A DNA stretch of 39,967 nucleotides from Candidatus Tanganyikabacteria bacterium (GCA_016867235.1 VGJY01000015.1:1-39967), one strand, 5' to 3'. Positions 8,087-15,902 are shown, counted from the first letter of the stretch. Translations and numbers: made by a program. Notes: a model not told the origin generated them from the sequence alone.

Positions 8087-8192
8087 CGCTCCGGCCGGCG
8101 GTGGACCCATACGAATCCGACGCTCGACGAAGATCCCCGGAAACCTTGCAACACCTTTTCCGGCAACTCCCGGTCGTCGAAGCTGCCGACGC

Positions 8193-8531
8193 TCACCGGG
8201 CCAGCTGAATACCCGAGCTGTCAAGAACCGCGACGATCTGGTCTATCACTGCAGCCGCCTTGTCGGGCGAGACCTTGTTCGCCCTCTTCATCTCGAGCCT
8301 GTTCAGGCCCTCGTTCAGCACCTTCCTTAGCAGGTCGCTCGGGCTCATGCCCTCGGTCCTGGCCATCGCCTTCAGGCGGACGATCTCCCGGGCGGTCAGT
8401 CGCGCCGAGTACGGCCGGAGGGTCTCGTCCTCGAGAATGACACGGTTAGCCGATCTGCCGGGCGGCCCCTTCGTGCGGCGGGTCTTGGCGTCTTCGGCCA
8501 TCTGCTCCAGGGGGGTCAGCTCCTGATCCAT
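8193..8531 (-). CDS. Ribbon-helix-helix (CopG/Arc-like) DNA-binding protein, antitoxin-like
   Basis: A 112-aa protein. Residues ~40-80 (RPYSARLTAREIVRLKAMAR, then TEGMSPSDLLRKVLNEGL) match a ribbon-helix-helix fold: a short strand, a first helix, a turn around SPSD, and a second helix. The N-terminal 35 residues are charged and probably flexible; the last 30 form one amphipathic helix. The gene begins inside a 55-aa upstream frame (16-nt overlap), which suggests translational coupling. Size and layout are those of an antitoxin or autorepressor, but no recognisable toxin accompanies it. It could also be a stand-alone regulator. A weak hairpin (CCGGAAA/TTTCCGG, 8137-8163) lies downstream and might end transcription. 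Confidence 0.7.
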   Translation of the reverse strand: MDQELTPLEQMAEDAKTRRTKGPPGRSANRVILEDETLRPYSARLTAREIVRLKAMARTEGMSPSDLLRKVLNEGLNRLEMKRANKVSPDKAAAVIDQIVAVLDSSGIQLAR

Positions 8532-8683
8532 TGGTCAAGCTCCTCTTCGTCGGCCTCGGCCGCGAACATGACGAAGGCCGAGCCGCTCCGGTCCTCGAAC
8601 ACGACCTCGAGCAGCGCCGGATTCTCGTGCGGACTTGCGGGGCTGAACACGTACATTCGGCCCTCACGGAGGGGATAAGTCAT
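8516..8683 (-). CDS. Small 55-aa protein coupled to the ribbon-helix-helix gene
   Basis: An open frame of 55 codons from ATG 8683 to TGA 8516-8518. It begins MTYPLREGRMYVFSPASPHE and ends EEELDQWIRS. Third positions are mostly G or C, as in neighbouring genes, and the middle (ALLEVVFEDRSGSAFVMFAA) alternates like beta strands, so it looks like real protein. It overlaps the start of the RHH gene by 16 nt. Its ATG uses the first two bases of the inserted repeat at 8682-8809, so the present N-terminus may be new and the original gene longer. Function unknown; a partner or toxin role is only suggested by position. Confidence 0.5.
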   Translation of the reverse strand: MTYPLREGRMYVFSPASPHENPALLEVVFEDRSGSAFVMFAAEADEEELDQWIRS

Positions 8684-8809
8684 AGCGGCGCTCAAATGAC
8701 CTGGCGCCTATCGGACGCAGGCACGGAGGCCTGCGCCACCGATGCAACGGGCGGGGCCGGCCTCCGTGCCGGCCGCGATGCCGGAGCGAAGTCATCAGAG
8801 CCGCGCTAT
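8682..8809. repeat. 128-bp miniature element with terminal inverted repeats, copy 1
   Basis: The element starts ATAGCGGCGCTCAAATGACC and its other end, read in reverse complement, starts ATAGCGCGGCTCTGATGACT; the outer 26 bases agree at about 19 positions. A second element with related ends is at 28365-28491; the two left ends agree at 23 of 26. The core holds an inverted pair of a REP-type unit: GCAGGCACGGAGGCCTGC (from 8717, followed by GCCACC) and its partner GGGGCCGGCCTCCGTGCC (from 8753). The same unit occurs alone at 29201-29225. No coding capacity, no clear target duplication. It has the size and form of a MITE that would be moved by a transposase elsewhere. Confidence 0.72.
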
Positions 8810-9001
8810 CAGGCCCACGATCCGGAACACGGCGCCTACCTTCTGCACCACGACACGATCGGGATCGGCGATCGCGGCCTCGATGTGGGCGTAGGAGAGA
8901 AATTCATCGTCAAGCCTGGAGAGTACTCGAAAGGCGCCCCGACTCCGTACGTGGTACGGGATCCGCGGCACGAGCCCGTTTCCGCCTTCATACCGCGTCA
9001 C
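8795..9001 (-). CDS. Doubtful 68-aa open frame, possible gene fragment
   Basis: GTG 9001 to TGA 8795-8797, 68 codons. It contains LSYAHIEAAIADPDRVVVQK, which has the look of a small folded domain, vaguely like the helix-then-'PDR' segment of DUF4258-type small proteins. The last four residues and stop come from inside the repeat element 8682-8809, so the frame was probably cut by that insertion. It lies 27 nt downstream of the metallo-hydrolase gene on the same strand. If this frame is not a gene, then 8684-9028 holds only the repeat and degraded sequence. Confidence 0.3.
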   Translation of the reverse strand: MTRYEGGNGLVPRIPYHVRSRGAFRVLSRLDDEFLSYAHIEAAIADPDRVVVQKVGAVFRIVGLIARL

Positions 9002-9028
9002 GTGACGCCCCGGCCGGCCGGGGGACCC

Positions 9029-9943
9029 TCAGCGAATCCGGAACTCGGCGAAGAACCCCGGGAACCCCACCACCGCCACGCGGGGCGCGTCGCGACTGAT
9101 TTCCGGCAGCGCGTCGCGCCAGCGCGAGAACGGGTTTTCGCCCGCGCCGTGTTCGAAGGGCTGCAGGAAGTCGTCGTGGTGCATGGGCAGGATCACAGCG
9201 GGATCCAGCGCCCGGGCGATGCGGGCGAAGATCCGCGGCCGGCGGTACCAGACGCCCACGCTGACCACCGCCACGTCCACCGGGCGATCCACCAGGCGGG
9301 CGTCCAGGGTGTCGGGGGCGTCGAGGTGGGCGATCGTGCGCTCGCCGTGCGACACCAGGAACACCAGCGCCGCCTCGGTCCGCATGTCGGTATAGCGCAC
9401 CGGCAGCGCGGACGCCAGGGGCATCGCCCCGCCCACCAGCCACTGCGTGGCTACCTCGGGGTGCCGCGACGAGACGACACGGACGGCCAGGTCGCCGACC
9501 GCGAAGCGATCGCCACCGCGGATGGGCCGGATGTCGCCCGAGGCGACACCGGCCAGTTCGGCGATGCGGATCCCGTCGTCGGGCAGGTACAGCGGCACGC
9601 CGAAGCGCCGGGCGATGGCCGGAGCGTCGAGCAAGTGGTCGTAGTGGGAGTGGCTCACGAGTACCGCGTCCGGGCGCCGCACGTGCAGCGCGAGCACCTC
9701 CTCCCTGGGCGCCACCGGCCCGAGCGCCAGGTCCCAGACCGACGGCCGCGAGTAGTGCGGGTCGATGAGCAGCGTGGTGGTCGCCGTGCGAATCTCGACC
9801 GCGGCCGTCCCGTGCCAGCCGATCGCGACCTCGCCGGGGGAGACCGGCCGGTCGCGATCGCCCGGGACCAGCCAGTCCGGCGCCGGGACCCCGCCGGCCG
9901 CGATCACCGCCGCCAGCAGCAGCGCCAGGATCGGGGAAAGCAT
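9029..9943 (-). CDS. Exported metallo-beta-lactamase-fold hydrolase (UlaG-like)
   Basis: A 304-aa MBL-fold metal-dependent hydrolase of the UlaG/lactonase-like or lipoprotein-processing-like branch. The metal motif is VSHSHYDHLLD (HxHxDH), preceded by TTLLIDPHYSRPSVWDLAL and followed by the later metal ligands around SSRHPE and PMHHDDF. I start at ATG 9943, which gives a signal peptide (MLSPILALLLAAVIAAGG, then VPAPDW), so the protein is exported or membrane-tethered; the longer open frame upstream runs into the previous gene. It is 38 nt downstream of the MshEN protein gene and probably the last full gene of the queC operon. Substrate not predictable. Confidence 0.85.
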   Translation of the reverse strand: MLSPILALLLAAVIAAGGVPAPDWLVPGDRDRPVSPGEVAIGWHGTAAVEIRTATTTLLIDPHYSRPSVWDLALGPVAPREEVLALHVRRPDAVLVSHSHYDHLLDAPAIARRFGVPLYLPDDGIRIAELAGVASGDIRPIRGGDRFAVGDLAVRVVSSRHPEVATQWLVGGAMPLASALPVRYTDMRTEAALVFLVSHGERTIAHLDAPDTLDARLVDRPVDVAVVSVGVWYRRPRIFARIARALDPAVILPMHHDDFLQPFEHGAGENPFSRWRDALPEISRDAPRVAVVGFPGFFAEFRIR

Positions 9944-9981
9944 CACCACGCCGCCGCCGCGAGCCAGGCGCCTCCCGGCGC

Positions 9982-11979
9982 TCACCGCCCCGACGGGGCA
10001 GCGGGCGCGTCGTCGGCTGTCGGCGCCGCCTGGTAGACCGAGCGGAAGTGCCTGGCCACCTCGCCCGGCGTCATCTCGCCCGCCACGATCTTTCGCACCC
10101 ACTGGTCGTCGGCGTCGGGCGCCCCACGCACGCCGCGGAACTGTTCGTTGAGGTGCGCGACGAATGCGACGGCCCGGTCGGTCGGAATGGCCACCAGGCC
10201 CTGGTCGTGGGCTGCCGCAAACGACGCGTTGAGCGTCTGCGGGGACTGCATGCCGGCGCAGAGCGCCTTGACCATCGGGTTCTGGGCGTCGGCGCCGAAA
10301 TCCACGATGCCGTTGAAATCGAAATTGAGCTGGTTGACGACCGCGATGGCCTCCTCGAGCGACATGCCAGCCTTCTCCACGCCTCCGCCTGCCATGCCGG
10401 CCACCGCGGCGACCTTCTTGCCTTCCCCGAGCCCTCCTCCGGGCGGCCCGCCGCCGAGCAACCCGTCGATCATCGCCTCGATCGCGGCAAGCAGCGTGGA
10501 CGGGTCCGCGCCCTTGGCCCCGCCCAGCGACTGCAGCACCTGCATGATCTGCGCGATGAGCTGCTGGAGCATTTGCTCGATCGCCTTGATCTCGGCTTCC
10601 GAGAGGTTCCCGGACTCCAGCTTCGCGGCCAGCGCCGCGATCTTGCCGGCCAGCTTCGGCGGGATGCTGCCCATGAGCTGCTGGAGCAGTTGCATGAGCT
10701 TCTTGAGGAGCTGCTTGACCTTGATCGACGCCATTTCCTTGCCGTGCACCGCCTCGGCGCGGTCGGCGATCTTGAGCTTGCGTAAGAAGAAGTCGCTCGA
10801 GACGAACGCCTCGTGGAAATGGTCCATGTGGCGCTGCCGGAAGATGGCGAGCGCCTCGCGCAACTCGTCCTCGGTCAGCACCAGTTGCGCCTGCAGGGCC
10901 TTGTCGTTGCGCGAGATGTGGTAGGGGGCGTAGGCCCGGTCGATGCTCTGGTGCAGCATCTGCAGGAAGCGCTTGGCCTGCGCGGCCTGCGGCCCTTCCA
11001 GGGCGCGATCGTAGAAGGCCTCCTCGGCCTGGCTGGCGAAATCGCGCCCGAGGGCCGCGCGAAAGAGCGCCCGTGGCGAGCGTTCCAGGAACTCCTTTTG
11101 CGCGTGCGCCAGATCGAACCCCGGCAGCGTGGCGATTTCGAGCGCGATTTCCAGATCCACCTGGGAGAGCCCGACGACGTCCACGTGGCCCTCGGCGTCG
11201 AACTGCTTGTGCACGAGGTCGCCGCCCACCAGTTGCGTCACGCGGTCGGCGATGACGTTCTGGAAGTAGGTGTCGAGCTTGTCGACCGCCCGTTGCCGGG
11301 CGTCGAGGTTGAACCCGAGGGGCAGCGGATCCGAGAGCTTGCCGGCATTGCCGAAGAGGAACTCGGCCTTGTGCTTGAACTGGGCTGTTTCCTCGCCGCT
11401 GGGCACCCGGCCGAAGGCGCTCTGGAAGGCCTGCGGAAGCACCGCGTCGAGGAACTGCGACCGGGTCGCGAAAGCCTGATCGAGCTTGCCCGTCGCGTGA
11501 TGCTCGGGCTTGCGGACGGTCGCGCCCACGTTCTCGGCCTGGAGCTTCTGCAGCACCGAGTTGCGGCTGCTGAACGCCAGCGAATCCTGCAGGTTGACCG
11601 CGCTGTCGAGGTCCTTCTGGGTGACGAAACCCATCTCGATGAGGACCTCGCCTATTTTCTTCTGGGAAAGCGCCTGCTGCTGCAGCGCCGCCTGCAGTTG
11701 CGCCGGCGAGATCTTGCCCGTCTCGAGCAGCAGGTCGCCAAGCTTCTTGCGGGCGATCATCGGCGCGTTCGGATCGTGGCTCTTCTGCAGGGCCAGCGCG
11801 TAATCCAGTTCCTTCTGGGTCAGCGTGCCGTTCTTGACCAGGACCTCGCCGAGCCGCGTGTTCAGGCGCTTCTGCTCGTCGAGCGCCGCGTCGAGCGTCT
11901 TCTGGTCGACCTTCTTGAGCCCCAGGAGGATCTCGCCCAGGGCCTTCTTGCCGCTATCGAGGAAGTGGACGTTCTCCAT
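9982..11979 (-). CDS. Two MshEN-type nucleotide-binding domains plus DUF4214-like C-terminus
   Basis: A 665-aa soluble protein with no signal peptide. It has two complete MshEN domains, each built as a 24-residue motif, a 5-residue spacer and a 24-residue motif: residues 13-36/42-65 and 79-102/108-131 (for example RLGEVLVKNGTLTQKELDYA at 42). MshEN domains bind c-di-GMP in type II secretion and pilus ATPases, but no ATPase follows here. The first arginine of the motif is Ala13 and Lys79, so binding may be altered. Residues ~170-440 contain FGR/LGR segments like DUF4214 or phycobilisome-linker repeats. A Leu/Gln-rich coiled coil covers ~450-540, a glycine-rich hinge ~560-580, and the end (AFVAHLNEQFRGVRGAPDAD, then VARHF) is DUF4214-like. 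ATG 11979 follows the queC stop by 8 nt. Confidence 0.8.
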   Translation of the reverse strand: MENVHFLDSGKKALGEILLGLKKVDQKTLDAALDEQKRLNTRLGEVLVKNGTLTQKELDYALALQKSHDPNAPMIARKKLGDLLLETGKISPAQLQAALQQQALSQKKIGEVLIEMGFVTQKDLDSAVNLQDSLAFSSRNSVLQKLQAENVGATVRKPEHHATGKLDQAFATRSQFLDAVLPQAFQSAFGRVPSGEETAQFKHKAEFLFGNAGKLSDPLPLGFNLDARQRAVDKLDTYFQNVIADRVTQLVGGDLVHKQFDAEGHVDVVGLSQVDLEIALEIATLPGFDLAHAQKEFLERSPRALFRAALGRDFASQAEEAFYDRALEGPQAAQAKRFLQMLHQSIDRAYAPYHISRNDKALQAQLVLTEDELREALAIFRQRHMDHFHEAFVSSDFFLRKLKIADRAEAVHGKEMASIKVKQLLKKLMQLLQQLMGSIPPKLAGKIAALAAKLESGNLSEAEIKAIEQMLQQLIAQIMQVLQSLGGAKGADPSTLLAAIEAMIDGLLGGGPPGGGLGEGKKVAAVAGMAGGGVEKAGMSLEEAIAVVNQLNFDFNGIVDFGADAQNPMVKALCAGMQSPQTLNASFAAAHDQGLVAIPTDRAVAFVAHLNEQFRGVRGAPDADDQWVRKIVAGEMTPGEVARHFRSVYQAAPTADDAPAAPSGR

Positions 11980-11987
11980 ACTCGAGA

Positions 11988-12641
11988 TCACGTACCCACC
12001 ATGTACGGAGTAGGATCCGCCCGCCCGCACTCCCGGAACGCGCGCCGCCGCTCGGCGCACTTGTTGCACGCGCCGCAAGGCCGCTCCCCGGCGGGGCGCA
12101 GGCACGAGAACGTCAGCTCGAGCGGCAGGGCGGCGGCGCGTGCGAGCACGTCTCGCTTGGTCAGGCCGGCAAACGGGGCGATCACCGCGATCGGCCGGGC
12201 CAGACCGAGCGAAATGGCCTCGCCCAGCGCCGCGAGGAATTCTGGCGTGGCATCCGGAAACGGGTTGCCGGCCAGGATGCCCAGGGCGATGCGGGTCGCC
12301 CCGATCTCGGCCGCCAGGACGGCCGCCTTGGCAACCAGCACCAGGTTCCGCCCCGGGAGGTAGACCGCCTCGTCGGCACTCTCGGCGGTCGGAACCGCCT
12401 CACCCGTCAGGCTCCAGTGGCCCGCCTGGAGATCGCCCATCGGCAGCTCGAGAATCCGCAGGGACGCGAGCCCGGGGCCGGCCATGGCGGCCAGGAAACG
12501 CCGCAGATGCGCCAGTTCGGCTTCTTCCCAGACCAGGCCCTCGCGCACGTAGACGGGCTGGACCGCTTCGCCGGCCGAAAGCAGGTGGCCGACCAGCGCG
12601 CAGCTGTCGATCCCGCCTGAGACCAGCACGACCACGGACAC
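11988..12641 (-). CDS. queC: 7-cyano-7-deazaguanine synthase QueC
   Basis: QueC converts 7-carboxy-7-deazaguanine, with ATP and ammonia, into preQ0, the precursor of queuosine and other deazapurines. The PP-loop SGGIDS sits at residues 8-13. The zinc site is in the C-terminal CLRPAGERPCGACNKC segment (C plus CxxCxxC). A middle block YLPGRNLVLVAKAA is the family's FxPxRN motif. The frame can begin at GTG 12647, but GTG 12641 is preferred: it gives MSVVVLVSGGIDS and lies 6 nt after an extended -10 box. Length is 217 aa, normal. It is divergent from a pteridine reductase/queD pair, so two of the deazaguanine genes flank one promoter. queE and queF are not in the window. Confidence 0.92.
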   Translation of the reverse strand: MSVVVLVSGGIDSCALVGHLLSAGEAVQPVYVREGLVWEEAELAHLRRFLAAMAGPGLASLRILELPMGDLQAGHWSLTGEAVPTAESADEAVYLPGRNLVLVAKAAVLAAEIGATRIALGILAGNPFPDATPEFLAALGEAISLGLARPIAVIAPFAGLTKRDVLARAAALPLELTFSCLRPAGERPCGACNKCAERRRAFRECGRADPTPYMVGT

Positions 12642-12647
12642 GCCCAC

Positions 12648-12672
12648 ACCCTAGCACGGCGGGTGATAGACT
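12648..12672. promoter_or_regulatory. Divergent extended -10 boxes between queC and the reductase/queD operon
   Basis: On the minus strand TGcTAGGGT (12656-12648) precedes GTG 12641 by 6 nt. On the plus strand TGaTAGACT (12664-12672) precedes ATG 12682 by 9 nt. Both match the extended -10 form TGnTAnnnT. Their closeness to the start codons and the lack of ribosome-binding sites suggest leaderless or nearly leaderless messages in both directions. Confidence 0.5.
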
Positions 12673-12681
12673 GCTTGTCCC

Positions 12682-13437
12682 ATGAACACCGCTGGCAAGC
12701 TGGCTGGAAAGGCCGTCCTGGTCACCGGCGCGGGCGTGCGCGTGGGCCGGTCGATCGCCCTGGCCGCCGCCGCCGAGGGGGCCGACGTGGCGGTCCACTA
12801 CTTCCGCAGCGCCGGGCCCGCGGAGGACACCGCGCGGGCGTGCCGCGAAGCGGCCGGCGGCAAGGGCCGCGCCGTCACGGTGAAGGCCGATCTGGCCGAT
12901 CCCGCCCAGGTCGCCGCCATGGTCGAGGCGGCCGCCGCGGGACTGGGCGGCCTCTTCGGGGTGGTCAACAGCGCGAGCGTCTTCTACCGGACTCCTCTCG
13001 ATGAAGTCAGCGACGCGGCCTGGCGCGAGAATCTCGACGTCAACCTGCTTGCGCCGTGGTGGGTGATAAGGGCGGCCCTGCCCCACCTCCGGCGCGAGGC
13101 GTCCGCGCGGGTGATCAACATCGTGGACTGGGCGGGCGAGAAGCCCTACACCGGCTACCTGCCGTACGTCGTTTCGAAGGCCGGCCTCATCTGCATGACC
13201 AAGGCCCTTGCCAAGGAACTCGCGCCCTTCATCACGGTCAACGCCGTCGCCCCCGGCCCGATGCTGCCGCCCGAGGACCTGGCGCCAGAAGACCGGGAGC
13301 GCGTCGCCGCCCGCATCCCGCTCAAGCGCTGGGGCAGGCCCGAGGACGTGGCGGCCGCCGTGCTGTTCTTCCTGGCCGGCAGCGATTTTGCGACCGGATC
13401 CATCCTGCACGTGGACGGGGGTAGCGTCATCGCATGA
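12682..13437 (+). CDS. SDR-family pteridine reductase (PTR1/FolM-like)
   Basis: A 251-aa short-chain dehydrogenase with features of pteridine reductase rather than the common SDR type. The dinucleotide motif is TGAGVRVG, residues 15-22, fitting the TGxxxRxG form of PTR1. The catalytic serine is replaced by Asp149 (INIVDWAG), 13 residues before Tyr162 of YVVSK (Lys166), the same spacing as the Asp-Tyr-Lys triad of Leishmania PTR1. It probably reduces a dihydropterin or dihydrofolate with NADPH. It overlaps queD by 4 nt (ATGA), so the two are translationally coupled. A role in making a reduced pterin from the queD-family product is plausible. A generic acyl-carrier reductase is less likely given the triad. 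Confidence 0.85.
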   Translation: MNTAGKLAGKAVLVTGAGVRVGRSIALAAAAEGADVAVHYFRSAGPAEDTARACREAAGGKGRAVTVKADLADPAQVAAMVEAAAAGLGGLFGVVNSASVFYRTPLDEVSDAAWRENLDVNLLAPWWVIRAALPHLRREASARVINIVDWAGEKPYTGYLPYVVSKAGLICMTKALAKELAPFITVNAVAPGPMLPPEDLAPEDRERVAARIPLKRWGRPEDVAAAVLFFLAGSDFATGSILHVDGGSVIA

Positions 13438-13838
13438 AGCATGAAGTCGTCAAGCAGATCGCCTTCTGCTACGGGCATCGCCTCATGGACTACGAAGGCA
13501 AGTGCCGGCACCCGCACGGCCACAACGGGCTGGCGGAGATTGCCGTGAGTGCCGAAGGCCTGGATGCCCGGGGCATGGTCGTCGACTTCGGGGAGATCAA
13601 GGCGGGCGTCAAGGGCTGGATAGACGAGCATCTCGACCACCAGATGCTGCTGCGGCGCGACGATCCCCTGGTCGAGCTTCTCGGGAACCTCGGGGAGCCC
13701 CTGCACGTCATGGAAGACAACCCGACCGCCGAGAACATCGCTCGCGAGATATTCCTGGCGGCACGGGCCGCCGGCCTCGCCGTCACCCGCGTGACGCTCT
13801 GGGAGACACCCGACAGCAACGCCACGTATCGCGGCTGA
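13434..13838 (+). CDS. queD: 6-carboxytetrahydropterin synthase QueD / 6-pyruvoyltetrahydropterin synthase family
   Basis: A 134-aa member of the PTPS/QueD family, which acts on 7,8-dihydroneopterin triphosphate. Zinc ligands are His15 (FCYGHRL), His28 and His30 of CRHPHGHN. The catalytic cysteine is Cys24, giving CxxxHGH, which is the QueD/PTPS arrangement and not the Glu-type PTPS-III. Later blocks are VVDFGEIK, LDHQMLL and the glutamate near the C-terminus in VTLWETPDSNATY. QueC next door argues for the deazaguanine pathway; the coupled PTR1-like reductase argues for a tetrahydropterin. Both fit the family, so the symbol is provisional. Confidence 0.87.
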   Translation: MKHEVVKQIAFCYGHRLMDYEGKCRHPHGHNGLAEIAVSAEGLDARGMVVDFGEIKAGVKGWIDEHLDHQMLLRRDDPLVELLGNLGEPLHVMEDNPTAENIAREIFLAARAAGLAVTRVTLWETPDSNATYRG

Positions 13839-13912
13839 CGGCTACTCCTCGCTTCCGGCATCGGCTGGACATCTCCACCGCCCGGAGGTGAAATTCCCCC
13901 GCAGTTAGCGAT

Positions 13913-15820
13913 ATGGCTCGAGAGCGCAAGCCAACCCAGTTCGGCGCGAGCCTGCGCACGAGGCTCGTCCTGCTGCTCGTCGCCGTCCTGCTGCCGGTCG
14001 CGGGCCTGCTGGTGCAATCGGCCATCGAGCAGCGCAACCTGGCGACCACGACGGTCGAGGTCGGAGCCATCCGCAGCGTGCGGCCGATCGCGGCCGATCT
14101 GGATCGGCTGGTCGCGGCGGCGCGGCAACTGCTCATGGTGGTCGCCAATCTACCGGCCGTGCGCGATCATCGCGGGGCCGAGGCCGGCCGCTTCTTCGCG
14201 AGGCTCATCGGCGACAATCCCATATACGCCAACATCGGCGCCACCACGGCCGACGGTCGCATCTTCGCGAGCGGCCTGCCGATGCCGACCCCGATCGATG
14301 CCAGCGAGCGCTCCTGGTTCAGGCGCGCGGTCCTGACCCGGCACTTCGCGATCGGCAACTTCCAGGTAGGCCGCATCACGCGCAAGGCCACCATCAATGT
14401 CGCCTACCCGATCCTCGCGCGCGGTGGCAAGGTGGAGACGGTCGTCTTCGCGGCGATCGACCTCGGGTACCTGGACCGCGTGGCGGCGGATCTCGACTTG
14501 CCCCCGGGATCGGCCGTGGTGCTGGTAGACCGGGAAGGTACGCTGCTGGCCCGTCACCCCCGGATGGCCGGAGCGATCGGCCAACGCCTGCCGGACGAGG
14601 CGTTGCGGCGAGCCCTGCTCGTGCAGGATCAGGCGGTGCTCGAAGGGACGGGACTCGACGGCGTGCGCCGCGTCTGGGCATTCGCGCAGATCGGCTGGGA
14701 ACCAGAGGGTCCCGGCGCCTTCGTGGGCGTCGGGTTGCCGCACGCGGCGGTCTACCGGGATGCCGACGCCCGGGTGGCCCGCAACCTTTTCATCCTGGTG
14801 GCCCTCTTCGGCGCCCTCATCGCCCTGGTCTGGGTCGGCGCCGACCGCCTGGCGCTCCGGCCCGTGGATCGCCTGCTGGCCGCGACCCGCAAGCTCGCGG
14901 GGGGCGACCTGCAGGCAAGATCCGGCCCCCCGTACGCCTCGGGCGAGATCGGCGCGCTGGCGCTGGCCTTCGACGAGATGGCGGCCCGCCTGGAATCCCT
15001 GCGAATGCAGCGGGAGCAGGCCGTGCGGGAAGAACGCGAGGCGCAGGCCGAAGCGGCCGCCCTCAAGGAGGTCGACCATCTGCGCCGGCAGTTCGTCAAT
15101 GCGGTCTCGCACGAATTGCGCATCCCGCTGACCTCGATCGTAGGCTTCGCCGAGTTCCTGGAAGACGAGATCGGCGGCCCGTTGACCGAGAAGCAGAGCG
15201 AGTTCGTCGGGCAGATCCGCAGGAGCGCGCTGCGCCTTGCCGGCATCGTCGACGATTTGCTCGACTATGCCCGGATCGAAGCCGGTACCTTCGCCCTGCG
15301 GCGCGAGGCGGCCGACCTGCGCGCCAAGGTGGGCGAAATCGTGGAGAGCATGCGCCCGCAGGCCCAGGAGGCGCGCCTGGCCCTCGACGCCGATCTCCCG
15401 GCCGAGGCGATGGTGCTCGACATGGACCCGCACCGCATCGGCCAGGTCCTGACCAATCTGATCGGCAACGCCATCAAGTTCACGCCTGCCGGCGGGGTGG
15501 TCAAGGTCGCCCTGCGGCCCGCTGACGGCCGCGCGCGCGTCGAAGTCGCCGACACCGGCCCCGGCATCGCGCCCGAAGACCTGGCCAAGCTGTTCAAGCC
15601 CTTCAGCCAGCTCGAGGCCGGCCGCAAGGCCGGCGGCACCGGCCTAGGCCTCAGCATCGCCAAGGCGTTCGTCGAGGGCCATGGAGGCCAGATCGGCGTC
15701 GACAGCCGGCCAGGCGCCGGGTCTGTCTTCTGGTTCACGTTGCCCGCTCTGGATCCGGATAGACAGGCTGAAGACGGCGTATCCGAAATGTCTACGGCGA
15801 GCCGGGGCCTGAAGCCCTAG
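13913..15820 (+). CDS. Membrane sensor histidine kinase with extracytoplasmic Cache-like domain and HAMP
   Basis: A 635-aa sensor kinase. A first membrane helix (about 17-36, LRTRLVLLLVAVLLPVAGLL) and a second (about 290-310) enclose a ~250-residue periplasmic region with dCache-like features (GRIFASGLP, INVAYPIL, VVLVDREGTLLARHP). A HAMP linker (about 315-365) and short coiled coil follow. The HisKA motif SHELRIPLTSIVGFAEFLED carries the phospho-acceptor His400. The ATP-binding domain has NLIGNAIKFTP (N box), DTGPGIAPED (G1) and GGTGLGLSIAKAFVEGHGG (G2), so it looks active. There is no response regulator nearby, making it an orphan kinase. GGAGG is 24 nt before ATG 13913, too far for a normal site. 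Ligand unknown. Confidence 0.92.
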   Translation: MARERKPTQFGASLRTRLVLLLVAVLLPVAGLLVQSAIEQRNLATTTVEVGAIRSVRPIAADLDRLVAAARQLLMVVANLPAVRDHRGAEAGRFFARLIGDNPIYANIGATTADGRIFASGLPMPTPIDASERSWFRRAVLTRHFAIGNFQVGRITRKATINVAYPILARGGKVETVVFAAIDLGYLDRVAADLDLPPGSAVVLVDREGTLLARHPRMAGAIGQRLPDEALRRALLVQDQAVLEGTGLDGVRRVWAFAQIGWEPEGPGAFVGVGLPHAAVYRDADARVARNLFILVALFGALIALVWVGADRLALRPVDRLLAATRKLAGGDLQARSGPPYASGEIGALALAFDEMAARLESLRMQREQAVREEREAQAEAAALKEVDHLRRQFVNAVSHELRIPLTSIVGFAEFLEDEIGGPLTEKQSEFVGQIRRSALRLAGIVDDLLDYARIEAGTFALRREAADLRAKVGEIVESMRPQAQEARLALDADLPAEAMVLDMDPHRIGQVLTNLIGNAIKFTPAGGVVKVALRPADGRARVEVADTGPGIAPEDLAKLFKPFSQLEAGRKAGGTGLGLSIAKAFVEGHGGQIGVDSRPGAGSVFWFTLPALDPDRQAEDGVSEMSTASRGLKP

Positions 15821-15902
15821 CAACATTTTCGCCTTGTAAGCACCTTGCCATGGAGAAATCGATCACCGAATTACTGAATCCAGCTTATCGAATGGCCTGA
15901 CA

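Noticed and set aside
9029-9943. Metallo-hydrolase as an antibiotic beta-lactamase
   Set aside because: The fold is shared, but the sequence around HSHYDH is of the UlaG-like hydrolase branch, not class B lactamases.
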